Assembly (NCBI GenBank): GCA_023257625.1
Contig: JALRBW010000034.1
Span: forward strand, 1-35,302
Direction of reading: 5' to 3'
From: Flavobacteriaceae bacterium
Lineage (GTDB): Bacteria > Bacteroidota > Bacteroidia > Flavobacteriales > Flavobacteriaceae
DNA length: 35,302 bases
Notes under the pieces: model-generated
What the model was told of the DNA's origin: nothing
Seen by the model: only the letters and a program-made list of their open reading frames with translations
Databases searched by the model: none
Shown: positions 26,069 to 34,769 of the stretch, one piece after another
How positions within the stretch are numbered: the stretch's first letter is position 1
How the letters are laid out: each line of letters starts with the position of its first letter
Made by a program: the position numbers and the translations under genes

Positions 26069-27271
26069 TTAGGATTTAAATTGATAGGTTAGTGGTTTGG
26101 CATATAAATTCCACTGCTGGTTTGCTTCAGCTGGCTCTAACATTCCGTCATAGATAACTAAACGATAACGCAAAGTATAGGTTTGACCAGCTTTCATAAT
26201 CCAGTCAGTATTCTTTGTAGTAGCAAAATTCGCAAACAAATCCCCACGACCGTATTGATTTTCTGGCCAAATTCTTAAGGGTTCAGGGTGGTTATAATTT
26301 TCTGGATGAGACATCATAACGGCCCCACCATAGCCTTCATCTAATTTGCCATCTACAATACACCAGAGTGCTGTACTTCCATCTGCTGTAGTTCGGGTAT
26401 TTCCTTCGGAGCTTAAAACTCTACTATTTTGATTGTCCCATTCTTCGGTGGTACGCCATCCAAATCCACCATAGCGGTACTCGATTATTTTGAAATCACT
26501 TTCAGTAGCAGGAGTATATTGAATTTCAAAATCTAGATAGTATTGGGATGAATCAACTGGAGTGACTCTAATTTTTTGAACTTCGTTTAACGCAATTTTA
26601 TCTTTATTTTCTTTCAAGACAACGTGTTCGTGAAGCACTTCAAACTCTGAAAAAACTGGACCATTTGACTCAGATAAAAGAGAAGCGAATCGAACGGTTC
26701 CTTCTTCTTTGTATAAATTCCAAAAGTCTAGGGTATCCCCTTCAAAAAGAGTATGTGTCCAAGGATTCCAAAGGCCATAATGGTGGTAATGATCCTCAGG
26801 TTGAATTCGAGTTAGGCGCTTTCCCATAGGGGTGTTTAACGGATGGATATAACCACTTCTTCGGTACGCTGGATTAACTCCTTCTGGAGCCTCAGTTACC
26901 TCCATTTGATACCCTAAAATTTTAGTATCATTAATATAAATAGAATGTTGACCGTTTTCTTTTTTCACTGTTTGTGATTCGGTTAGCAAGGATCCAGTAT
27001 TTAATTCCCATGTAAATGGGCCTTTATAATTTTCTGGAGTCACTTTCCAATATACCCATTCCCCCTTAATTTGATATGGAAGCTCGTTTCCATTGAAGAG
27101 TAAACGATAATTACTTTGATTTTCACCGTTAGGAAGTTTTGCTTGTGCAATAGTAGTATTTACCTCTAGATTTTGATTGTTAATCAATTCAATTTGAATT
27201 TGATTTTTACATGATGTTAGGAGGAGGAAAATAAATATGCTTGAAAGTGTCCAATTTAAATAGTATCGCAT
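26069..27271 (-). CDS. DUF6807 (PmoA-like) lipoprotein
   Basis: The 400-residue protein has a lipoprotein signal ending LLLTSC (lipidated Cys21). The mature part shows RRSGYIHPLNTPMGKRLTR, then PEDHYHHYGLWNPW and IEYRYGGFGWRTTEEWD, the conserved core of the DUF6807 family that databases also call PmoA-like. The name comes from a weak link with methane monooxygenase and does not imply methane oxidation; the fold is expected to be beta-rich and sugar-related. Its start overlaps the end of the preceding Gfo/Idh/MocA gene by 16 bases. These families frequently travel together in Bacteroidota and Planctomycetota. Function unknown. Confidence 0.75.
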   Translation of the reverse strand: MRYYLNWTLSSIFIFLLLTSCKNQIQIELINNQNLEVNTTIAQAKLPNGENQSNYRLLFNGNELPYQIKGEWVYWKVTPENYKGPFTWELNTGSLLTESQTVKKENGQHSIYINDTKILGYQMEVTEAPEGVNPAYRRSGYIHPLNTPMGKRLTRIQPEDHYHHYGLWNPWTHTLFEGDTLDFWNLYKEEGTVRFASLLSESNGPVFSEFEVLHEHVVLKENKDKIALNEVQKIRVTPVDSSQYYLDFEIQYTPATESDFKIIEYRYGGFGWRTTEEWDNQNSRVLSSEGNTRTTADGSTALWCIVDGKLDEGYGGAVMMSHPENYNHPEPLRIWPENQYGRGDLFANFATTKNTDWIMKAGQTYTLRYRLVIYDGMLEPAEANQQWNLYAKPLTYQFKS

Positions 27272-28269
27272 AAAATTGTTTTATTTGTAGAACTTGATTG
27301 ATAAATTGCATTGATTAAAGCTACTGATTTTCGGGCAGATTGACCAGAAACTAAAGGGGATTTGTTCTGTTGTATGGCAGAAATGAAATCTTCGTAAATA
27401 TTCTTGTGTAGCGCAATATTTTCCAATAGTGCTGTTCCACTACTTTTATTTTCATCATTGCTTAAAGTAGTGATAAGATTTTTATCTGGGGCATCAATAA
27501 TTTTTCCCGCTTCATAGGTTAACCGGCCCTTTTCTCCATAGATTTCAATTTTTTCAGGGAAACCAGGATGTAAACAGGTTCCCCCACTCAATGTACCTAG
27601 GACTCCATTTTTGAAACGGAGTTGTGCAACAGCTGTATCTTCTCCTTCTATTTGATGTACTTGTGTAGCTATGGTTCCGTTAACAAATTCAACTTCGCCC
27701 ATTAGATCGAGAACTAAATCAAGGGTATGTATTCCTTGATTTATTAATGCTGCTCCACCGTCCCATTTAAGAGTGCCGCGCCATGGATTAGATTTGTAAT
27801 ATTTTTCATCTCTATACCAATGTATTTGGGCACAAAGTAGGAGGGGTTTACCAATTATATCCTCACTCAGTGCTTTTTTCAATTTTAAGTATTCAGGATG
27901 TGTTCGGTTTTGAAAGGCTACTGCAAGAGTGGTTTGATTTTGAGAAATGCACTCTAAAATAGCATCAATTTTATCCACTGTTATTTCGAGTGGTTTTTCA
28001 CATAAAACATGTTTTTTGGCATAGCTAGCTTCAAGTATTGCTTCACCATGATTTCCGCTTTCATTGCATACGCTTATGGCATCAACTGAGGTAGAAGAAA
28101 GGAGGCTAGTTAAAGATGAAAATACAGGTGAATTGAATTGGTCTTCTATCTCTTTATAGCGCAACGAATTAGAACATACCACACCCATCAAATGGGCACC
28201 TTCAATTTGGTCTATACATTTAGCATGTACCTTTGCTATATTTCCATTACCAACTAAACCAAATTTCAT
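27256..28269 (-). CDS. Cytoplasmic Gfo/Idh/MocA family oxidoreductase
   Basis: From the ATG at 28269 the protein is 337 aa and begins MKFGLVGNGNIAKVHAKC, placing the dinucleotide-binding GNGNIA right at the N-terminus; the longer ORF start at 28302 would run into uxaA and is unlikely. VLCEKPLEI carries the catalytic-domain lysine, and GGAALINQGIHTLDLVLDLMG the family's active-site histidine. No signal peptide is present. It is probably an NAD(P)-dependent sugar or uronate dehydrogenase. It lies 8 bases downstream of uxaA. Confidence 0.85.
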   Translation of the reverse strand: MKFGLVGNGNIAKVHAKCIDQIEGAHLMGVVCSNSLRYKEIEDQFNSPVFSSLTSLLSSTSVDAISVCNESGNHGEAILEASYAKKHVLCEKPLEITVDKIDAILECISQNQTTLAVAFQNRTHPEYLKLKKALSEDIIGKPLLLCAQIHWYRDEKYYKSNPWRGTLKWDGGAALINQGIHTLDLVLDLMGEVEFVNGTIATQVHQIEGEDTAVAQLRFKNGVLGTLSGGTCLHPGFPEKIEIYGEKGRLTYEAGKIIDAPDKNLITTLSNDENKSSGTALLENIALHKNIYEDFISAIQQNKSPLVSGQSARKSVALINAIYQSSSTNKTILCDTI

Positions 28270-28277
28270 TGCTTCAA

Positions 28278-29891
28278 TTATAGTGAAACTCCTCTTTTCC
28301 AAGGAATAAAATCAAATTGTTCTAAAGCAGTAGCTTTGCTAATTATCTTACCACTTGCCACTGCAATTATCAATTCCATTAATTCTGCACCCAATGCATT
28401 CATATCCATTTTATTCGAAATTAAACGACCAGCGTCAAAATCAATAATATCAGGCATTCGTTGGGCAAGATCAGTATTAGTTCCTACTTTAATCACTGGG
28501 CTTATAGGATTTCCAGTTGGTGTTCCTAATCCTGTTGTAAAGAGTATTAAATTTGCACCAGAACCGGCTAACGCAGTAGTACTTTCTACATCATTACCAG
28601 GAGTGCAAAGCAGGGCAATTCCTGGATTTATAGCGTATTCGGTGTAGTCTAAAACAGAGGTAATTGGTGCACTTCCTGATTTTTTTGCTGCTCCGGCAGA
28701 TTTCATGGCATCAGTTATCAAACCATCTTTAATGTTTCCAGGTGAAGGATTCATATCAAAACCCGAACCAACTGCATGTGCTTCTTTCTCATAAGCCTTC
28801 ATTAAGTGAAGAAATTTTTCTCCTAGCGCTGGAGTATCACAACGGTTAACCAATTCTTGTTCTACACCAGATAATTCTGGGAATTCAGCTAAAATTGCTT
28901 TCCCTCCCAATGTTGCAATAATGTCTGATACATACCCTAAAACAGGATTTGCAGTTATGCCTGAGAATCCATCTGATCCACCACATTCTAAGCCTATCGT
29001 GAGTTTATTTAATGGCATTGGTTTGCGGTGAATTTCATTTGCTTTTTTGATTTCTACGACTGAGTCTTGAAGTATTTTTTTGAGAAAATTTTCAGTAGTT
29101 CCCTCAGTTTGCTGGTCAAAAATCAAGACTTTTTTACTGGAATCTATTTGATATGTAGCTAAAGCTTTTTGAAAGGTTTTGATTTCTAAATTTTGACACC
29201 CTAAGCTTAGTACAGTAGCACCAGCAACATTTGGATTATTGACATAACCTGCTAATAATGCAGCGAGTGATTGGGCATCTTGTCGTGTACCCCCACACCC
29301 CCCTTGATGGGTTAAAAAACGAATTTTAATATTTTCAAATCCAGGGGGAGGTGATTCTATAGCGGTCGTTTGTATTGGGCTACTACCAGGTGAAATTAAA
29401 CTGGTTAATAAAGTTTCTAAAGCTTCTTTTTTAGGAGGGTTTAGGACCTTATCAAAAAGAATTTTTAAAGTTTGAATATTACGATTTTCACAAAAAACTA
29501 AGGGAAAAAAGAGCCAAATATTCTCTGTCCCAACTTGACCATCGTTTCGCGGATAGCCATCAAATGTTAGGTTTTTCCATTTTTCTATATTGGGTATATG
29601 CCAATGCCATGAGGCTGTTTTGCCGTTTACTTTTTCTGTTTTATGACGTACATTCTCAAGCGAAATTAGCTCTCCTTTTGAAATGTCTTTTAAAGCTTCA
29701 CCTACCACAACTCCATACATTGTTATAGTTTCACCTTTTGGAATTTCAATAAGGGAAAATTTATGCTTTTGAGGGATCGTATTGACCAAAGTAATTTTAT
29801 CGTCAGATATGCTTACAGTAGTTCCTTTTTTAAGTGTTTCAAGAGCTACTGCAACACTATCGTTAGTATTAATTTTTAATGATAATGACAT
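28278..29891 (-). CDS. uxaA: Altronate dehydratase
   Basis: This 537-residue enzyme has an N-terminal SAF domain (about residues 1-90, with DSVAVALETLKKGTTVS) and the large catalytic region with conserved cysteines: HQGGCGGTRQDAQSLA, LSLGCQNLE and LECGGSDGFSGITANP. It dehydrates D-altronate to 2-keto-3-deoxygluconate, the fourth step of galacturonate breakdown, in the cytosol with an iron cofactor. Its start codon overlaps the uxaB stop as TAATG. The pairing with uxaB, kdgK and kdgA supports altronate rather than galactarate as the substrate. Confidence 0.92.
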   Translation of the reverse strand: MSLSLKINTNDSVAVALETLKKGTTVSISDDKITLVNTIPQKHKFSLIEIPKGETITMYGVVVGEALKDISKGELISLENVRHKTEKVNGKTASWHWHIPNIEKWKNLTFDGYPRNDGQVGTENIWLFFPLVFCENRNIQTLKILFDKVLNPPKKEALETLLTSLISPGSSPIQTTAIESPPPGFENIKIRFLTHQGGCGGTRQDAQSLAALLAGYVNNPNVAGATVLSLGCQNLEIKTFQKALATYQIDSSKKVLIFDQQTEGTTENFLKKILQDSVVEIKKANEIHRKPMPLNKLTIGLECGGSDGFSGITANPVLGYVSDIIATLGGKAILAEFPELSGVEQELVNRCDTPALGEKFLHLMKAYEKEAHAVGSGFDMNPSPGNIKDGLITDAMKSAGAAKKSGSAPITSVLDYTEYAINPGIALLCTPGNDVESTTALAGSGANLILFTTGLGTPTGNPISPVIKVGTNTDLAQRMPDIIDFDAGRLISNKMDMNALGAELMELIIAVASGKIISKATALEQFDFIPWKRGVSL

Positions 29892-31342
29892 TATTTTTCA
29901 ATAAATATGTTTGAATTTAAAAAAGTTAATAGGCCCTCTTTAACACCCTTTTGGTGAAGTAAAGTAAGTGCCATTTCTAATGCTGAAGTTAAGCTCTTAT
30001 TTTGACTTAAATCCTCTCCCCATAAAGCATCGTTTCTTAAAAGAGCATTTACAGTAGCTTGAATTGTATTAAGTTTCCAACATTGTTGAATATAAGTAAT
30101 TACTTCTTGATCATCTTGAACGGGCATAGTTTGCTCATTCCAATATCCTTTATAGAATTCAAGAAGACAAGCCATGGTGAAAACCAAATATTTAGGAGAT
30201 TCCTTTTTTTCCTCTTGATAGGCTAATATACTTGGAAGTACTCGAACCTTAAACTTGGCTATTGAATTTAAAGCAATACTTGATAGATAATGTTTGATGA
30301 AGGGATTTTTAAACCTGTCAAAAACAGCATTAGCAAAAGCAATCACCTCATTTTTATCCATAGGCAGTGTAGGTACGATTTCTTCAAGCACAACTTTTTT
30401 TAAGACATGATCAGTAAAATCATCACTAAAAATTTGACTTACTGTTTCAAGTCCATATAGAAGTGAAAGCGGAACCATGGCAGTATGAGCACCATTTAAG
30501 ATACGTACTTTTCGAGTACGATAAGGTTGCATATCAGTTACGATCTTAACATCCAATTCCGTAAGATGAAAGGGTAGTTTTTCTTTTAACAGTTTATCCC
30601 CTTCAATTATCCATAAAAAAAAGGGCTCTGCTGTAACCATAGAATGATCTAAATAAGGAATACTAGATGAAAGTTTATCAAAATCATCCTTAGGAAAACC
30701 TGGAACTATACGGTCTACTAAGGTGTTGTGAAAATGATTATAGGATTTTAACCAATGACTAAACCCAGAATCTAAATTCCAATGTAAAGCATATTTCAAA
30801 ATACAAGATTTCAGTTGATCTGCATTATGATTAATAAGTTCACAGGGTAAAATTTCTAACCCACTTGAAGCAGATCCATTAAAATAGTGGTAGCGTTCCC
30901 ATAAAAAGCGGGTAAGTTTGGCTGGAAAGTTTTTTTGTGGACAATCTTCAAAAGCATCGATTGTTTCGAATACAATTCCAGCTTCAGTTGTATTGGATAT
31001 TATAAATTCTAAAGAGGATATAGTTGCTAAGCTTAAAAAGTCATTAAAATCCTTGTAAGGGTTACAAGTTTTAACAATTGAATCAATTACAATAGTTTCT
31101 TTAATTTCTTTTTCATTTGCCCAACCATTTAGAAACAAGGTATAGGCACCGCCTTGTTCCTCAAGGGCTTCAACCCTTCCTTGTTCAAGGGGTTGAACCA
31201 CTGCTATACCAGCATTAAATTCGCTAACTTGATTTAACCTGTAAATGGCATGACCTACAAATGCGCGTAAAAAATTTCCTTCACCAAATTGGATAATTTT
31301 AATGGGGTGATTCGCACGCTGATATAAGTGAGGTTTATTCAA
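29891..31342 (-). CDS. uxaB: Tagaturonate reductase (altronate oxidoreductase)
   Basis: This 483-residue protein belongs to the mannitol dehydrogenase family. The N-terminal nucleotide-binding segment IKIIQFGEGNFLRAFVGH, the middle AEPFFLWIIEGD and the substrate-side NGAHTAMVPLSLLYG are those of UxaB. It reduces D-tagaturonate to D-altronate with NADH. A UxuB-type fructuronate reductase is less likely because the partner dehydratase is UxaA, not UxuA. It starts 17 bases after the TRAP large permease gene. The isomerase UxaC needed upstream is not in the window. Confidence 0.9.
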   Translation of the reverse strand: MNKPHLYQRANHPIKIIQFGEGNFLRAFVGHAIYRLNQVSEFNAGIAVVQPLEQGRVEALEEQGGAYTLFLNGWANEKEIKETIVIDSIVKTCNPYKDFNDFLSLATISSLEFIISNTTEAGIVFETIDAFEDCPQKNFPAKLTRFLWERYHYFNGSASSGLEILPCELINHNADQLKSCILKYALHWNLDSGFSHWLKSYNHFHNTLVDRIVPGFPKDDFDKLSSSIPYLDHSMVTAEPFFLWIIEGDKLLKEKLPFHLTELDVKIVTDMQPYRTRKVRILNGAHTAMVPLSLLYGLETVSQIFSDDFTDHVLKKVVLEEIVPTLPMDKNEVIAFANAVFDRFKNPFIKHYLSSIALNSIAKFKVRVLPSILAYQEEKKESPKYLVFTMACLLEFYKGYWNEQTMPVQDDQEVITYIQQCWKLNTIQATVNALLRNDALWGEDLSQNKSLTSALEMALTLLHQKGVKEGLLTFLNSNIFIEK

Positions 31343-31359
31343 AACTTTTTATAATTATT

Positions 31360-32658
31360 TTAATTAAAACCGAAAAGATTAGGTAACCAAAGTGTTAATT
31401 GCGGAAAGAAAGTAATAAGCATAAGAGCAACAATCATTGCGGCAAACAAAGGCAATAAAGGTTTAATTACTTTTTCAATAGAGGTTTTGGCGATACCAAT
31501 ACCCACAAAAAGAACAGAACCTACGGGGGGTGTACAAAGTCCAATACATAAATTGAGTACCATAATGATACCAAATTGGATGGGATCTATTCCTAATGAC
31601 TTTACTACTGGTAAAAATATGGGTGTAAAAATCAGAACAGCCGGAGTCATGTCCATAAAAATACCAACAAACAGTAGTAATAAATTGATAATCAATAGAA
31701 TGATAATTTTATTATCACTAATACTTAACAATAAATCACTTAAATTTTGGGGTATGTTTTCATAAGATAAAATCCATGACATACTCATTGAAGCGGCGAT
31801 AAGCAACATTACTATTGCACTAGTTTTTGAAGATTCAAGTAATATTTTAGGAAGGTCTTTAAATTGTATTTCTTTGTAAATCATACCCAGTAGAAAGGTG
31901 TAAAGAACAGCAATAGCAGAGGCTTCAGTTGCGGTAAAAAAACCTGCTACAATACCACCAATTACTATAACTAATAGGAGTAAACTTGGAAATGCAATAA
32001 TAAAAGTGCTCATAACTTCTCTTAATGAACTAGTGCCCGCAGTTTTGTAGCCTTTTCTTTTAGCCCAGATCGCCGCGACGATCATAAGAAAAAGACCAGT
32101 TAGTAATCCTGGAATGTACCCAGCAAGAAATAGAGCAGCAATAGATACTCCTCCACTGGCTAACGAATAAACAATTAGTACATTACTTGGAGGAATTACC
32201 AGCCCTATTGTTGCCGAAGTTATATTTACGGCAGCACCATATTCCTTTGAATATCCCTCTTTTTCCATTTCAGGACCTAAAATGGTCCCCATTGCTGAGG
32301 CAGAAGCCATAGCTGAACCAGCAATTGCGCCCATGAGCATAGCTGCAATAATATTAATTAACGCCAAACCACCAGGAAAGGCACCTACTAGTGTTTTAGC
32401 AAATCCAATTAATCGATCGGCGATTCCTCCATGTGTCATCAGCTGGCCTGATAAGATAAAGAAAGGGATAGCTAATAATGCAAAACTATCCAGTCCTGTT
32501 CCCATTCTTTGAGCTATTGTTGTCACCGCAGGGAGACCCGGAATTGAGGTAATAATAGTGAGTAATGAAGACAATGCAATACTCCATGCCACAGGTGTTC
32601 CAATTGATATGAAAAAGATAAAACTTAATAGAAGGACAATGACAGGTATTAATTCCAT
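31360..32658 (-). CDS. TRAP transporter large permease (DctM type)
   Basis: This hydrophobic protein of 432 aa has about 12 membrane segments and the DctM repeats: GTPVAWSIALSSLL, IPFFILSGQLMTHGGIADRL, GSAMASASAMGTILGPEM, IGLVIPPSNVLIVY and LCIGLCTPPVGSVLF. With the small permease and binding protein it forms a sodium-driven importer of organic acids. Its place between the binding protein and uxaB suggests uptake of a hexuronate. It starts 2 bases after the small permease stop. Confidence 0.93.
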   Translation of the reverse strand: MELIPVIVLLLSFIFFISIGTPVAWSIALSSLLTIITSIPGLPAVTTIAQRMGTGLDSFALLAIPFFILSGQLMTHGGIADRLIGFAKTLVGAFPGGLALINIIAAMLMGAIAGSAMASASAMGTILGPEMEKEGYSKEYGAAVNITSATIGLVIPPSNVLIVYSLASGGVSIAALFLAGYIPGLLTGLFLMIVAAIWAKRKGYKTAGTSSLREVMSTFIIAFPSLLLLVIVIGGIVAGFFTATEASAIAVLYTFLLGMIYKEIQFKDLPKILLESSKTSAIVMLLIAASMSMSWILSYENIPQNLSDLLLSISDNKIIILLIINLLLLFVGIFMDMTPAVLIFTPIFLPVVKSLGIDPIQFGIIMVLNLCIGLCTPPVGSVLFVGIGIAKTSIEKVIKPLLPLFAAMIVALMLITFFPQLTLWLPNLFGFN

Positions 32659-32660
32659 AA

Positions 32661-33119
32661 CTACGATTTAGGTTGAGTGAGTTTATAAAAAACAATTAAG
32701 ATTCCGCTAATAGGAATAATTGCATAGACAAACGCTAAGGGTATTTGTAGAGCAGGAGAGTATTGTCCTAATTTTAAAGTAACATAAACCAAACGTCCAC
32801 CACCAATGACCATACCAAATAAAGCAAAGCAAAAAACACTAAGTTTGGTAATTTTTTTCATTAAAGCACTTAGTTTTTTTGGTGCTTTTTGTACCAATAT
32901 ATCTATAGCTACATGTTCATTTCTACCGGCTACATATGCAGCACCTAAAATCCCAAGCCAAATCATTAAATAACGAGCAAGTTCATCAGTAAAAGAACTT
33001 GGTGAATCTGTAAAAAATCTGGTAAATACTTGCCACAGTACATTAATTACCATAATTCCCAAAATTATAATGAGTAATCTTGCTACCCATTCATCTATTC
33101 TTTTTCTAAGGTTTTGCAT
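32661..33119 (-). CDS. TRAP transporter small permease (DctQ type)
   Basis: This 152-residue protein has four membrane helices (near 14-34, 46-65, 88-108 and 125-145). The characteristic DctQ segment SFTDELARYLMIWLGILGAA precedes an AGRNEHVAIDIL stretch. It is the scaffold subunit of the TRAP transporter. Its start overlaps the end of the binding-protein gene by 14 bases, indicating coupled translation. Confidence 0.92.
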   Translation of the reverse strand: MQNLRKRIDEWVARLLIIILGIMVINVLWQVFTRFFTDSPSSFTDELARYLMIWLGILGAAYVAGRNEHVAIDILVQKAPKKLSALMKKITKLSVFCFALFGMVIGGGRLVYVTLKLGQYSPALQIPLAFVYAIIPISGILIVFYKLTQPKS

Positions 33120-34086
33120 TACGAATTTGATTAATTAAACGTGCAATAGCAGGGTCTTCGCTATACTTATTATACATTTCTTGAGTTGCTTCTTGAAATG
33201 GTTTTTTATCTGGGTAAGTAACCTCAACTCCCGCTTCTTTGACTGCGTTTAATGATTCATTTTCAGAAGCAATCCAAAGTGCTCTTTGATCGGGCACTGA
33301 TTTTTTAACAGCTGCTTCAAGCCATTCTTGTTCTTGGGCTGACAAACGATTCCAAAAATGAGTACTGACTAAAATCACATCGGGAATCATAGTATGTTCA
33401 TCTATGATGTAATATTTACAAACTTCATAGTGTCGGGATAGGTAAAAACTTGGAGGATTATTTTCAGCACCATCAACAACTCCTTGCTGAAGTGCAGTAT
33501 ACAATTCACCCCATGAGATTGGAGTAGGTGAGCCCCCTAATTGTTTTACCATATCTATTGCTGAAACGCTTTCTTGAACTCTTATTTTAAGTCCTTGTAA
33601 ATCTTCCGGAAGGCTCACAGGTCGTTCACGAGTGTAAAAGCTTCTACTCCCAGAATCATAATACCCAAGGCCTTTCAGCCAATATTCTGTTCCTTCTTCC
33701 AACAACTCTTCACCAATAGGTCCATCTAAAACATTAAATAAATGAGCTTTATCATCAAATAGAAAAGGAAGCCCAAAAATGCGAAGGTTGGGGGCAAAGT
33801 TTTCTAATACGGCACTAGACACTTTGGTCATGTCCAAACTTCCAATTTGTAAAAGTTCTAAACATTCACGTTCACTCCCGAGTTGTTGATTGGGATAAAT
33901 TTGTAGTTTCATTTTACCTTCTGACAATTCTTCTAAATAGGTATTGGCTTTAAGCATGGCCTGATGAACACTATGGGTTACATCTAAACCGTGTCCTAGC
34001 CTTACTACTTTTTGTTTGGATGAAGAACCACAACTCAATATGATTAATGTTAGAAAAAGAACGGTGAAGATTTTAAAATAACTCAT
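33106..34086 (-). CDS. TRAP transporter substrate-binding lipoprotein (DctP type)
   Basis: This 326-residue protein has a lipobox (LIILSC, Cys19), so it is anchored rather than soluble. The DctP fold is clear: RLGHGLDVTHSVHQAM, IYPNQQLGSERECLELLQ, FGLPFLFDDKAH, LKIRVQESVSAIDMVKQLGG and ELYTALQQGVVDGAENNP. Arg169, in the conserved KIRVQ segment, normally binds the substrate carboxylate, which fits a uronate ligand. Its ATG overlaps the kdgA stop as ATGA. The ligand is inferred from the neighbouring pathway genes. Confidence 0.92.
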   Translation of the reverse strand: MSYFKIFTVLFLTLIILSCGSSSKQKVVRLGHGLDVTHSVHQAMLKANTYLEELSEGKMKLQIYPNQQLGSERECLELLQIGSLDMTKVSSAVLENFAPNLRIFGLPFLFDDKAHLFNVLDGPIGEELLEEGTEYWLKGLGYYDSGSRSFYTRERPVSLPEDLQGLKIRVQESVSAIDMVKQLGGSPTPISWGELYTALQQGVVDGAENNPPSFYLSRHYEVCKYYIIDEHTMIPDVILVSTHFWNRLSAQEQEWLEAAVKKSVPDQRALWIASENESLNAVKEAGVEVTYPDKKPFQEATQEMYNKYSEDPAIARLINQIRNAKP

Positions 34087-34757
34087 AAATCATCTTTTAT
34101 TGATTGAATGGTTTGTAAAGTTGTTGCTACTGTTTCTTTAAGTCCTTCAAAATCTTTATTTGCCAAAATCTCATTAGAAATTAATTGAGATCCCATACCT
34201 ACACAAACCACTCCAGATTTAAACCATGCCAAAAGGTTTTGAGGATCTGTACTTACACCCCCCGTGGGCATAATGCTTGTCCATGGTTGAGGGCCTTTTA
34301 TAGCTTTTACAAATTCAGGACCGTAAATGTTTCCTGGGAATAATTTAATTATTTCAGCGCCCATCTCTTCCGCTTTTGCAATTTCTGTAAGGGTTCCGCA
34401 TCCGGGTGACCATAAAACTTTACGTCGGTTGCATACTACTGCAATATCTTCTCTAAAGACAGGGGTTACTACAAAATTGGCTCCAATTTGCATATAATAA
34501 CTCGCAGAGGCAGCATCTGTAATAGAACCCACACCAAGTATCATACCAGGTAAGTGCTCTTTAGAAAAATGAATTAATTCTTGAAAAACTTCATGAGCAA
34601 AATCTCCTCGATGAGTAAATTCGAGTAAACGAGCCCCACCCTCATAACAAGCTTGGAGTACTTTTTTTGCCAAACCCAAGTCATTATGATAAAACAGTGG
34701 TACCATACTGGTTCGGTGCATTTCGCTGATAACTTGATGTCTTGTAAACTGTGCCAT
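34083..34757 (-). CDS. kdgA: KDPG aldolase
   Basis: This 224-residue class I aldolase has the active-site set of the KDPG/KHG aldolase family: LLEFTHRGD (Glu46, Arg50) and the Schiff-base lysine in IIKLFPGN (Lys138), with MPTGGVS as phosphate-binding loop. It cleaves 2-keto-3-deoxy-6-phosphogluconate to pyruvate and glyceraldehyde 3-phosphate. It follows kdgK by 12 bases and overlaps the TRAP binding-protein gene by ATGA. Equivalent to eda of enterobacteria. Confidence 0.93.
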   Translation of the reverse strand: MAQFTRHQVISEMHRTSMVPLFYHNDLGLAKKVLQACYEGGARLLEFTHRGDFAHEVFQELIHFSKEHLPGMILGVGSITDAASASYYMQIGANFVVTPVFREDIAVVCNRRKVLWSPGCGTLTEIAKAEEMGAEIIKLFPGNIYGPEFVKAIKGPQPWTSIMPTGGVSTDPQNLLAWFKSGVVCVGMGSQLISNEILANKDFEGLKETVATTLQTIQSIKDDL

Positions 34758-34769
34758 ACTATTTTTTGT

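Noticed and set aside
26069-27271. Reading the PmoA-like label as evidence of methane or ammonia oxidation
   Set aside because: The protein is a lipoprotein of the DUF6807 family without membrane helices or PmoA copper-site context; the sugar-related neighbours give a better explanation.
28336-28647. 103-codon plus-strand open frame inside uxaA
   Set aside because: It is an antisense shadow of a well-conserved enzyme, and no promoter or homology is seen.
32282-32512. Plus-strand open frame opposite the TRAP large permease
   Set aside because: The alanine- and proline-rich composition is what the reverse strand of a membrane-protein gene produces; it is not a gene.
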